Positions 55,727-64,000 of a stretch of DNA of 64,000 nt are shown here, one piece after another (the stretch's first letter is position 1; each line of letters begins with the position of its first letter). Source of the stretch: Winogradskyella sp. PG-2. GTDB lineage: Bacteria; Bacteroidota; Bacteroidia; Flavobacteriales; Flavobacteriaceae. The notes below the pieces were generated by a model, which made no database searches, was not told the origin of the DNA, and worked only from the letters and a program-made list of their open reading frames with translations. The stretch covers positions 3,098,001 to 3,162,000 of the forward strand of contig NZ_AP014583.1 of the NCBI RefSeq assembly GCF_000828715.1. The letters run 5' to 3'. The translations under genes were made by a program, and so were the position numbers.

Positions 55727-57631
55727 CTATTCGTTAACAATATAAAAGTAAGAACGCCTGTTCATTTGGTGCTCTTCTTCTGAACATTTTACGCGATTGG
55801 CACATTTGTTTAATAGTTGAGTTTCACCATAGCCATTTGCACTTTCTATTCTACTAGCATCAATACCTCTTGAAATAATATAATCTCTTGTAGATTTTGC
55901 TCGTCTATCCGATAGCTTTAAATTATATCTGTCACGACCACGACTGTCTGTATGAGATTCAATTTTAATAATCATTTCTGGATGTTTACGAAGTACGTCA
56001 ACAATATTTTCTAATTCATATTCTGCATCAGTTCTGATATTAGATTTATCAAAGTCAAAGAAAATTGGGTTAATCACAATCTGATTGTCTATAATTAATG
56101 GCTCTAACTCTAAATCTAGGGTATTTACCTTTTCATTATCAAGGTCCGTATTAATTGTTTCTTTATCTTCCTTATAGTCTTCTTTTGTAGCAACAACAGT
56201 GTAAGTTTTGTCACAATCTACTACAAATGTATAATTACTGTTGTCTTTTGTGTCGATCTCTTCTATAACTTTACCAGTTTCATCAATCAATCGTATAATA
56301 ACACCTGTTAAAAAGATGCCTGTTTTACTGTCCTTAATTACTCCAGAAATTTCTTGTTTGCATTGATAGGCATTAAAACTGTAGATGTCATCACTTCCTT
56401 TACCATTTGGTCGGTTAGATGAAAAGTAACCTTTTTGAGTTTCTGAGTCTATATAAAAAGCAAAATCGTCATAACCACTATTGTATGGAGCTCCTATATT
56501 TTCAGGTTCTGAACGATTTCCTGTTAAATTATTAGATTTAAAAATATCCAATAAACCTAGATTTAAATAGCCATCTGATGAAAAGTATAAGGTGTTATCC
56601 TTACTTACAAAAGGAAACATTTCTCTTCCTTCTGTATTAATTAATTCTCCCATATTCTCTGGCTCTCCATAAGTGCCATTTTCGTTTATGGAGACTGAAT
56701 AGATATCGGTTTGCCCAATTCCACCTTCACGATCAGATACAAAGTATAGCGTTTTATTATCTGGACTTAAAGCAGGATGGCCTGTTGAAAATACTTTGTC
56801 ATTAAAAGGTAATTCTTCAATATTTTCCCACTTATCATCTGTTAGAGTGGCTTTATAAATTTTTAAATGCGTTGTTCCTTTTTTATCGTAGTTAAGACGG
56901 TTACGTTTATTTACATTATCTCTAGTGAAATAGAGTGTTTTTCCATCATTTGTGATTGCAACTGAAGCCTCATGGTATTCAGAATTGATCATGCTAGAAG
57001 GTAAATCAGTTACAGATCCGTAATTTTGATTACCATTTTCTTTGGTAATTGATACCTGTACTAAGTCTAAAAAAGGTTCGTCATTCCAGTTATAAACTTT
57101 TTTCCCTTCATTATTTGCGGATGCAAAGTATAAAGTGTTATTGTGAATATAGGATCCAAAATCTGAATTTTCTGTATTGAAAGGTAAATTCTCAATATTT
57201 ACAACTACATCATTTTTTGAAGTTAGTTTATTATAAATATCTACTTCATCAGGATTATAACCTTTAAGCCTACTATCTCCTTGATGTGCAGCACTAAGTT
57301 CTTTAAACCATTTATCCGCTTCATCATAATTGCCTATACTTCTTAGCGATTGAATATATTTATATAAGTATTTTGCATCTATGCTTTCAGATTCTTTTAA
57401 AGCTTCACTATACCAATAGACCGCTTTTTCTGAGTTAGAATTGTTATAGTATGCATCTCCCAATCGTGTTAAAACATGCACACTGTTTTCGCCTTTTTCA
57501 ACTGCTTTCTCATATAATTCAATGGCCTTTACATAACCAAAATTATCAAAGAACTTATCAGCCAATTTTACTTGAGAGAAAGAAAGGGAACTTATTAAAG
57601 TTATAGTTATTGCTAATAATTTAGTCTTCAT
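55727..57631 (-). CDS. OmpA family protein with TPR and PD40 repeats (PorE-like)
   Basis: A 634-residue exported protein from the ATG at 57631 (MKTKLLAITITLISSLSFSQ); four more codons are open upstream. It has TPR-like helices (about 20-110), PD40-type beta-propeller repeats (about 165-420, with YFTRD, TLYFVSDREGGIGQTDIYSV and GYFSSNRPNGKGSDDIYSF), a carboxypeptidase-regulatory domain (about 430-515) and a C-terminal OmpA peptidoglycan-binding domain (FFDFDKSNIRTDAEYELE to ESHTDSRGRDRYNLKLSDRRA). This is the order of T9SS-associated OmpA proteins such as PorE, but also of many gliding-cluster paralogues. It follows the PorP/SprF gene by 13 bases and is last in the operon. Confidence 0.85.
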   Translation of the reverse strand: MKTKLLAITITLISSLSFSQVKLADKFFDNFGYVKAIELYEKAVEKGENSVHVLTRLGDAYYNNSNSEKAVYWYSEALKESESIDAKYLYKYIQSLRSIGNYDEADKWFKELSAAHQGDSRLKGYNPDEVDIYNKLTSKNDVVVNIENLPFNTENSDFGSYIHNNTLYFASANNEGKKVYNWNDEPFLDLVQVSITKENGNQNYGSVTDLPSSMINSEYHEASVAITNDGKTLYFTRDNVNKRNRLNYDKKGTTHLKIYKATLTDDKWENIEELPFNDKVFSTGHPALSPDNKTLYFVSDREGGIGQTDIYSVSINENGTYGEPENMGELINTEGREMFPFVSKDNTLYFSSDGYLNLGLLDIFKSNNLTGNRSEPENIGAPYNSGYDDFAFYIDSETQKGYFSSNRPNGKGSDDIYSFNAYQCKQEISGVIKDSKTGIFLTGVIIRLIDETGKVIEEIDTKDNSNYTFVVDCDKTYTVVATKEDYKEDKETINTDLDNEKVNTLDLELEPLIIDNQIVINPIFFDFDKSNIRTDAEYELENIVDVLRKHPEMIIKIESHTDSRGRDRYNLKLSDRRAKSTRDYIISRGIDASRIESANGYGETQLLNKCANRVKCSEEEHQMNRRSYFYIVNE

Positions 57632-57644
57632 AATGTATTTCATT

Positions 57645-58580
57645 TTAGAAGTATCTTGGCGATTTAATTCGTTTACTTTTAAAGACTTCGAACATCAACA
57701 ATACTTCATGAGTACCACTTGTATAAGGTCTTAAATCAGAAATCGGGTATTCGTATGCATAACCAATTCTCATTTGCTTAGATATCTGAAAATCTGCAAT
57801 ACCACCAATTGCTGCAGCATTTTCATTGATTCTATATCCTGCTCCCACCCAAAAAGTTTCATTAAACAAAAAGTTTGCCGAAATATCAAAAGAGAGTGGA
57901 GCACCATTTGTAGCTTTTAATAATACAGATGGTTTTAACTTTGTAGTTTCATTTAAATCGAAAACATATCCACCAGTAACATAATAACTTATACGTTCTA
58001 GTGCGACATAGTCTATTGTACCGTTCCCCCCATTATTATAATCTGTATTTAATATTCTTGGAGCAGAAAGCCCTAAGTACCAACGTTGAGAATGCCAATA
58101 TAAACCTGCTCCAACATTAGGACTCCAACGATTTGATACATCATTAAAGAAAGGATCGTTAACTACAGATGGGTCATTTAGTAATTCTTCGTCTAAATTA
58201 TAATGAGTAAATCCAGCCTTAAGACCAAATGCTAGTTCTGAATTAACACCGGTTTGGATTGTATATGAGAAATCACCATAAATGTATGAGAAGTTTTCAT
58301 AGCCAAGCTTATCATTTATAAATGATAGGCCTAAACCTACATTCTCATTTCGTAAAGGTGTATGAATAGATAGTGTTTGTGTTTCTGGTCCACCTTCTAA
58401 TCCTACCCATTGACTTCTATGCAAGCCAACAGCACTAAATGTTTCTCTACTACCAGCATAAGCTGGGTTTATAGAGATAGTATTAAACATGTATTGCGTA
58501 AATTGAGGTAATTGCTGTGCAAAAGCCGTTGATACACTCAAAAAGAGTATGGCAATACTTAAAATTTTAGATAGCTTCAT
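57645..58580 (-). CDS. T9SS membrane protein, PorP/SprF family
   Basis: A 311-residue outer-membrane barrel with a signal peptide (ILFLSVSTAFAQ) and the PorP/SprF start QLPQFTQYMFNTISINPAYAG, then SQWVGLEGGPETQTLS. In Flavobacterium johnsoniae SprF is needed for secretion and surface placement of its neighbour SprB. Here it directly follows a giant SprB-repeat protein with a type B sorting domain, 9 bases away, so it is probably the dedicated partner of that adhesin. Confidence 0.9.
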   Translation of the reverse strand: MKLSKILSIAILFLSVSTAFAQQLPQFTQYMFNTISINPAYAGSRETFSAVGLHRSQWVGLEGGPETQTLSIHTPLRNENVGLGLSFINDKLGYENFSYIYGDFSYTIQTGVNSELAFGLKAGFTHYNLDEELLNDPSVVNDPFFNDVSNRWSPNVGAGLYWHSQRWYLGLSAPRILNTDYNNGGNGTIDYVALERISYYVTGGYVFDLNETTKLKPSVLLKATNGAPLSFDISANFLFNETFWVGAGYRINENAAAIGGIADFQISKQMRIGYAYEYPISDLRPYTSGTHEVLLMFEVFKSKRIKSPRYF

Positions 58581-58589
58581 CGGTTAAGT

Positions 58590-61500
58590 TTATTTAGTTG
58601 CTACATAGATAGGACCTGCAAATGGCTCTAATCCACTATTTCTTAAATTAATTATATAATAATATGTTCCAGTTGGGACTTTTCCAGAATTTCCTACTGA
58701 AGATCCATGTGCATCTCCGTTCCAATTATTTTGATAGTTATTATTTTTATAAATCTCAGCGCCCCAACGATTGAATATTTGTAACTCGATTACAAAGCCA
58801 CAATCCTCAATACCACTTATAGTAAAGAATTCATTATAACTATCGCCATTAGCAGTTACAGTCTTTGAGATTTCAACATCAACTAGACCACAAGCTAATA
58901 CAACACAGTCATCATCTAAAGTCACATTTACTTTGACTTCTGTTGGACATGGTCCTTCGGTAATTGAATACATAAATGTATAAGTACCAATTTCATCTAC
59001 TAATGTAGGATCAAAGAAACTTCCGTTTAAACTCGTATTACCTGAAACAACACTCCAATTACCATTCATATCAAAATCACCAGATAATAAATCGAATAAA
59101 TCGAATTCTGTATCAAGTATACAGAGATTTGCATCGAATACATTTATCACATTGCTTATTTCTACTGATATAGTTTGAACAAACTGAGATTCGTTGCCAC
59201 AATTATCATTAATTGTCCATGTTCTAATTATACTATAATCTTCAAATTCATTTACTTGAGTAGAAATTTCATTGAAATCAACACTTATATTATTAGAACA
59301 TGCATCTTCAAAGACTAAGTCCGGAACTCCTGGTATGTCATCACAAGCAACAGTTATGTTTTCATCAAATGGTGTAACAAGAGTTGGAGCAGTTGTGTCT
59401 TGTACAGTAATAAATTGTGTGTGTACTGCTTCGTTTCCACAGCTATCAATTGCTGACCAAGTACGCTCAATAATATAATCTCCAATACATGCTCCTTCAG
59501 TAATAGTTTCTTCAAAAGTTACATTTGTAGAACTACAGGTATCACTTGCGGTTAATGTTTCTGCTGTTGGAACAGCATCACATTCAGCATCTAAATCTGT
59601 TGGCAATGCCTCATTAAATGATGGTGCAGTTGTATCTTGTACACTTATAGTTTGCGTATGAATTGTCTCATTGCCACAATCATCAGTAGCTGTCCAAGTT
59701 CTAATTAAAGTAAATTCATTATCACAACTTCCAACTGTAGTAGATTCTGCAACAGTTACTGAAGCCTCACCACAATTATCTGTTGCAGTTATTGTATCCA
59801 CATCAGGAATTGTATCACATTCTATAATTATGTCAGAAGGTAAGGCTACATTAAATATAGGAGCAGTAGTATCTTGTATAGTTATAATCTGTAATGCCGT
59901 TGCAACATTATCACAGTTGTCTACAAGTGTCCATTTTCTATTAATAATATATGATCCAGGACAATTACCTGCAGTAATAATATCTTTATAAACTGCATCT
60001 AATCCAGTTGCACAATTATCTGATTCGTCAGTTACATCTCCTGTAATTGTTAAATCATTAACATCTGTATCACATTCTAGGACTAAATCAGCAGGTACTG
60101 TAAAGGTAGGTGAAGTAGAATCTTGAACAGTTATTGTTTGTACAAGCGTTGTTGTATTATCACACTCATCAGTTAATGACCAAGTACGAGTAATAATCGA
60201 TTCATTAATACAATTTCCATTAGTTACGCTATCAGTAAATGTAGCATTCAAATCATTAGAGCAGTTATCCTCTTCATCAATAACATTACCAGTAATATTG
60301 AGATCATTAGTATCAACATCACATTCTATTGTAATATCAGCAGGTACTGTAAAATTAGGTTCAGTAGTATCTTGAACAGTAATAGTTTGGTCAGTTGAAG
60401 TTGCGTTACCACAATCATCAGTAGCTGTCCAAGTTCTTATAATCGTTTTCGTATTTCCACAAGTTGCAGTTTCGACATCTGAGTAAGACACATTAGGTAT
60501 AGCACAGTCATCAATTGCAGTGGCAGTTCCAGTATTTGTTGGATTTGTATCTTCATTACATTCAATAGTTACATTAGCAGGTATTGTCAAAACTGGATCT
60601 ACTGTATCTATAATTGAATAAGTAGCAGTTGTAGATGAAGAATTATTACAATCGTCAGTAGCAGTAAAGGTAACTGTAAAGGCACCATTATTACAATCTA
60701 AAGCTGTATTTGCATCATAATCGTTAAACCAGGTTACATTACCACAAGTATCAGATGCTGTAGCACCAGCGTTATTTAATAACCAAGTTTCTAGTGTTCC
60801 ATTTGGAGTCACACCACATTGTATATTTATATTTTGAATATTTGAATTGTCAATCGTGGGTGGAGTAGTATCTTGAACATTAATAGTTTGATCCGCTGAA
60901 GTAGCGTTACCACAATTATCAGTAGCCGTCCAAGTTCTTATAATCGTTTTCGTATTTCCACAAGTTACAGTTTCGACATCAGACTGAGAAATCGTCACAT
61001 CACCACATGTATCAGCACCAGTAGCAATACCAGTATTAGCAGAAGACTCATCTTCAGTACACTCAATAGTCACATCAGCAGGCACAGATATAGTAGGAGG
61101 TGTTGTATCTTGAACAGTAATAGTTTGATCCGCTGAAGTTGCATTGCCACAATTATCAGTCGCTGTCCATGTTCTTATTATAGTTCTAGTATTTCCACAT
61201 GCAGTTGTGACATCATTAGACTGTGAAATAGTAATTGTACCACATGTATCATTACCAGTAGCGACACCAGTATTAGCAGAAGATTCATCTTCTGTACATT
61301 CAATAGTGACATCAGCAGGTACAGATATAGTAGGAGGTGTTGTATCTTGAACAGTAATCGTTTGATCCGCTGAAGTTACATTACCACAATTATCAGTTGC
61401 TGTCCATGTTCTTATAATCGTTTTCGTATTTCCACAAGCTGCGGTTTCTACATCAGATTGAGAAATGGTCACATCACCACATGTATCATTACCAGTAGCG

Positions 61501-64000
61501 GCACCAGTATTGGCAGAAGACTCATCTTCAGTACACTCAATAGTCACATTAGCAGGCACAGATATAGTAGGAGGTGTTGTATCTTGAACAGTAATCGTTT
61601 GGTCAGCTGAAGTTGCGTTACCACAATTATCAGTCGCTGTCCATGTTCTTATAATCGTTTTCGTATTTCCACAAGCTGCGGTTTCTACATCAGATTGAGA
61701 AATGGTCACATCACCACAGGTATCAGCACCAGTAGCAATACCAGTATTAGCAGAGGACTCATCTTCTGTACATTCAATAGTCACATCAGCAGGCACAGAT
61801 ATAGTAGGAGGTGTTGTATCTTGAACAGTAATCGTTTGATCCGCTGACGTTGCGTTACCACAAGCATCAGTTGCCGTCCAAGTTCTCACAATTGTTCTAG
61901 AATTACTACAAGATGCAGTAACCACATCGCTCTCAGTAATAGTTACACTACTGCAATAATCCATACCACCAGCAATTCCCGTATTAGTACTTGTTTCATC
62001 TTCCGTACATTCTATTGTAACATCTGAAGGAAGTGTAAGGGTAGGTGGTGTTGTATCTTGAACTGTAATTGTTTGCTGCGCAGTTGCAGTATTATCACAA
62101 TTATCGGTAATTGTAAATGTTCTTAATACTGTAATTGGGCAATTATTAGTTGATGTTGTAACGTCAATATATGTTATACTCTGAATATTAAAATCGTCAG
62201 AAGCATTGTAATTTGTATTGGAAGCAAAAGTTGATTGTATATCACCAGATTGCGTTTCACTATATGCGAATACAGCATTTCCATTAGTAATATCTCCAGT
62301 AGAACAGCCTTCAATAATAATTGTAGCTGGTACTGTTATTATCGGACTTTCAATATCATCTGTTCCAATTGTACCATTAACATTAAAGATACATCCATTG
62401 GCATCAGTAATTAATATTGTATAATTTCCTGCAACTAAGTTTTCAAATAAACCACTAGACTGTGAAGAGGAACCATTATCTAATGAATACGTATATGGTG
62501 GAATTCCACCAGTACTTCCAGCAGTTATACTACCAGTACTTTCACCTAGACATTCAACATTTACAATTTGAGTAATTGAACCTAAAACATTTTCAGCAGG
62601 TTCATTAACCGTGGATTGATTTGTTACAGTACAGCCATTAGCGTCAGTTATCGTTACAGAATATGTTCCAGCAACGACATTTGCTAAATCTTCTGTAGTA
62701 GCACCAGTATTCCATAGAAATGTATATGATGAAGTACCTCCATTTACTGTTAAGTCAATGAATCCAGTATTATCATCTTTACATAAAATATTAGTAATTT
62801 CAATACCTGAGCTCAAAGCACTTGGTTCATTTATGGTAATTGTTGTATTCTGAGTACAAAGTGTAGTCTGATCTGTTACAGTAGCAGTATAGTTTCCAGC
62901 AGGCAATCCTGATACACTAGGTGTAGTATCTGGTAAAGTATCCCAAGAATACGTAAAAGGACCAACTCCATTAGATACTACGGCCGTAACACTTCCATTA
63001 CTCTCACCATTACAAATTACATGTGTTGAAGTTCCAGAAATTGAAAGGTTATTACAAGTACCAGGATTAACAGTCACAGTATTAGTATCTTTACAACCGT
63101 TAGCATTTGTTACTGTTACAGTGTAATTGCCAGCAGATAAACCAGAAATATTTTGAGTTGTTTCATCACCTGGTGACCAGAGATATGTGTATGGTTCTAC
63201 ACCACCAGTTGCTGTTGCACTAGCTGTTCCATCGCCTGTACTTGGACCAAGTTCGTCAGTTGAAGAAGATGTTAAATTTAAAGCGTTATTTGGTTCTGTT
63301 ATAGAAATCGTTTCTTCAACAGCTTGACAAACCGTCCCATCAATGGTTACATTAACATCATATACTCCTGCTGTAATATTATTTATTGTACTCGAAGTAA
63401 CACCAGAATCAACCTGACCATTACTCCAAGTAAAAGTAAAAGTTGCTCCAGGGTTAGCATTTGAATTTGCAGAAATTGTTCCTGAACCTGTTGCATCACC
63501 AACACATAATACATTTGTTGTATCATCAATTGTTAACTCAGCATCACATGTATTAGTGCATACTATAACAATACTTTGCGTAATAGTACAACCGTTAGCA
63601 TCAGTAATTGTTACAGAATGAGTTCCAACAGAGAGATTAGTAGCATTTGCGTTTGTCTGATTACTAGCAGAAGCACTCCATAAATATGTATAAGATGCTG
63701 TTCCACCAGAAACATCTGCAGTAGCTTCTCCATTAATACAGCCTTGAGCCGTATTGGCGTCGATCTTACTCATATTAAGACTTAAAGGATTAGTAGGTTC
63801 TGTTATTGTAGTATTAGCTGAAACAGAACATCCGTTTGCATCAGTTACAGTGACAGAGTAAGCACCTGCTATAACATTAGTCAAATTTTGACTCATTGAA
63901 GAATTACTCCAAGAATATGAATAAGGTTGTGTACCTCCTGAAACTGTAATAGTAATATCACCTGTAGCTTCACCAGAACAATCAACATCATTTACATTTG
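58590..64000 (-). CDS. Giant SprB-repeat/HYR-like surface adhesin with type B sorting domain (partial)
   Basis: A reading frame open from the window edge to a stop at 58590, at least 1,802 residues; its start lies outside. The first part (to about 62400) has SprB repeats (YTYLWS... followed by AGNYTVTVTDANGC). The middle has at least ten HYR-like units beginning DTTPPTISVPADVTIEC and holding IIRTWTATDNCGN, six of which are nearly identical at 237-bp spacing. The end is a type B gliding-associated sorting domain (ELQIFNRWGAEIYKNN, VPTGTYYYIINL). It should be exported by T9SS with the PorP/SprF protein next to it, and probably works in adhesion or gliding. Confidence 0.92.
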   Translation of the reverse strand, partial: NVNDVDCSGEATGDITITVSGGTQPYSYSWSNSSMSQNLTNVIAGAYSVTVTDANGCSVSANTTITEPTNPLSLNMSKIDANTAQGCINGEATADVSGGTASYTYLWSASASNQTNANATNLSVGTHSVTITDANGCTITQSIVIVCTNTCDAELTIDDTTNVLCVGDATGSGTISANSNANPGATFTFTWSNGQVDSGVTSSTINNITAGVYDVNVTIDGTVCQAVEETISITEPNNALNLTSSSTDELGPSTGDGTASATATGGVEPYTYLWSPGDETTQNISGLSAGNYTVTVTNANGCKDTNTVTVNPGTCNNLSISGTSTHVICNGESNGSVTAVVSNGVGPFTYSWDTLPDTTPSVSGLPAGNYTATVTDQTTLCTQNTTITINEPSALSSGIEITNILCKDDNTGFIDLTVNGGTSSYTFLWNTGATTEDLANVVAGTYSVTITDANGCTVTNQSTVNEPAENVLGSITQIVNVECLGESTGSITAGSTGGIPPYTYSLDNGSSSQSSGLFENLVAGNYTILITDANGCIFNVNGTIGTDDIESPIITVPATIIIEGCSTGDITNGNAVFAYSETQSGDIQSTFASNTNYNASDDFNIQSITYIDVTTSTNNCPITVLRTFTITDNCDNTATAQQTITVQDTTPPTLTLPSDVTIECTEDETSTNTGIAGGMDYCSSVTITESDVVTASCSNSRTIVRTWTATDACGNATSADQTITVQDTTPPTISVPADVTIECTEDESSANTGIATGADTCGDVTISQSDVETAACGNTKTIIRTWTATDNCGNATSADQTITVQDTTPPTISVPANVTIECTEDESSANTGAATGNDTCGDVTISQSDVETAACGNTKTIIRTWTATDNCGNVTSADQTITVQDTTPPTISVPADVTIECTEDESSANTGVATGNDTCGTITISQSNDVTTACGNTRTIIRTWTATDNCGNATSADQTITVQDTTPPTISVPADVTIECTEDESSANTGIATGADTCGDVTISQSDVETVTCGNTKTIIRTWTATDNCGNATSADQTINVQDTTPPTIDNSNIQNINIQCGVTPNGTLETWLLNNAGATASDTCGNVTWFNDYDANTALDCNNGAFTVTFTATDDCNNSSSTTATYSIIDTVDPVLTIPANVTIECNEDTNPTNTGTATAIDDCAIPNVSYSDVETATCGNTKTIIRTWTATDDCGNATSTDQTITVQDTTEPNFTVPADITIECDVDTNDLNITGNVIDEEDNCSNDLNATFTDSVTNGNCINESIITRTWSLTDECDNTTTLVQTITVQDSTSPTFTVPADLVLECDTDVNDLTITGDVTDESDNCATGLDAVYKDIITAGNCPGSYIINRKWTLVDNCDNVATALQIITIQDTTAPIFNVALPSDIIIECDTIPDVDTITATDNCGEASVTVAESTTVGSCDNEFTLIRTWTATDDCGNETIHTQTISVQDTTAPSFNEALPTDLDAECDAVPTAETLTASDTCSSTNVTFEETITEGACIGDYIIERTWSAIDSCGNEAVHTQFITVQDTTAPTLVTPFDENITVACDDIPGVPDLVFEDACSNNISVDFNEISTQVNEFEDYSIIRTWTINDNCGNESQFVQTISVEISNVINVFDANLCILDTEFDLFDLLSGDFDMNGNWSVVSGNTSLNGSFFDPTLVDEIGTYTFMYSITEGPCPTEVKVNVTLDDDCVVLACGLVDVEISKTVTANGDSYNEFFTISGIEDCGFVIELQIFNRWGAEIYKNNNYQNNWNGDAHGSSVGNSGKVPTGTYYYIINLRNSGLEPFAGPIYVATK
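60868..62053 (-). repeat. Tandem 237-bp repeats in the adhesin gene
   Basis: The phrase GTATCTTGAAC recurs on the plus strand at 60868, 61105, 61342, 61579, 61816 and 62053 (steps of exactly 237 bases, 79 codons). Five full units are almost identical in DNA, with scattered third-position changes. More distant units continue to 59390. Each unit codes for one HYR-like domain. Confidence 0.9.

Noticed and set aside
60868..62053. Regular repeats that might be read as a CRISPR-like array
   Set aside because: Units are 237 bases, code for protein domains in frame, and have no short repeat-spacer form or cas genes.
59272..62424. Several open frames on the plus strand opposite the adhesin
   Set aside because: They recur with the repeat units and are antisense shadows of the adhesin codons.

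Overview
The window reads as a piece of a low-GC chromosome from a member of the Flavobacteriaceae (Bacteroidota), probably a marine, gliding-type species. The evidence is direct. There are several type IX secretion (T9SS) parts: PorQ, a PorP/SprF protein, and type A and type B sorting domains. There are SprB-type repeats, carboxypeptidase-regulatory/TonB receptors, DUF6048/DUF6452 and CCC-motif membrane proteins, and many lipoproteins. Several genes carry the Bacteroidota promoter form TTTG-N19/20-TAnnTTTG instead of the E. coli type. No rRNA, tRNA, insertion sequence, phage or CRISPR array was seen. No intergenic stretch over 300 bases is empty; the only apparent one (20877-21196) is mostly the tail of a frameshifted gene.

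Layout. 1-8.5 kb: a DinB-like gene with an internal stop, the DUF6048/DUF6452/rlmD group, an SRPBCC - ECF sigma - small membrane protein trio, rocD, small membrane proteins, an Smr protein and a calcium-repeat lipoprotein. 8.5-16 kb: cysteine desulfurase, a T9SS cargo protein, a TonB-dependent receptor and an M23 peptidase. 16-24.4 kb: zapA, a 6S-like RNA locus, rny, xerD, aroQ among three outer-membrane barrel genes (one frameshifted), lpdA and msrB. 24.6-35.3 kb: a six-gene alpha-glucan cluster (GT4 synthase, glgC, glgE, maltokinase, glgB, GH31). 35.4-41.8 kb: M48 protease, UMF1 transporter, a lipoprotein with an internal duplication, and an ECF sigma/anti-sigma operon ending in two surface-type proteins. 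42-54.8 kb: lon, a LysM protein, porQ, cmk, a Kbp-like LysM protein, rpsA, the pyrR-pyrB-unknown-rnz operon, pdxH and a CAP-domain lipoprotein. 54.9-64 kb: a frameshifted PhyH-type oxygenase, then an OmpA/PD40 protein, a PorP/SprF protein and the 3' part of a giant repeat adhesin that runs off the window.

How the genes work together. The glucan cluster looks like a full GlgE-type route. ADP-glucose from GlgC is used by the GT4 enzyme, plausibly to make maltose-1-phosphate. Maltokinase is a second source of maltose-1-phosphate, GlgE polymerises it, GlgB branches the chain and GH31 trims it. No trehalose synthase (TreS) is present. The last 8 kb form a SprB/SprF-like unit that puts a long repeat protein on the surface through T9SS.

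The most interesting points are the GlgE-type cluster with a perfect palindrome upstream, a 6S-like RNA between zapA and rny, near-identical 237-bp repeats in the adhesin, a possible sigma-54 promoter before the Kbp-like gene, an RlmD without its iron-sulfur cysteines, and three genes each broken by one base change. I did not find a clearly new biological system. The three broken genes may be sequencing errors.
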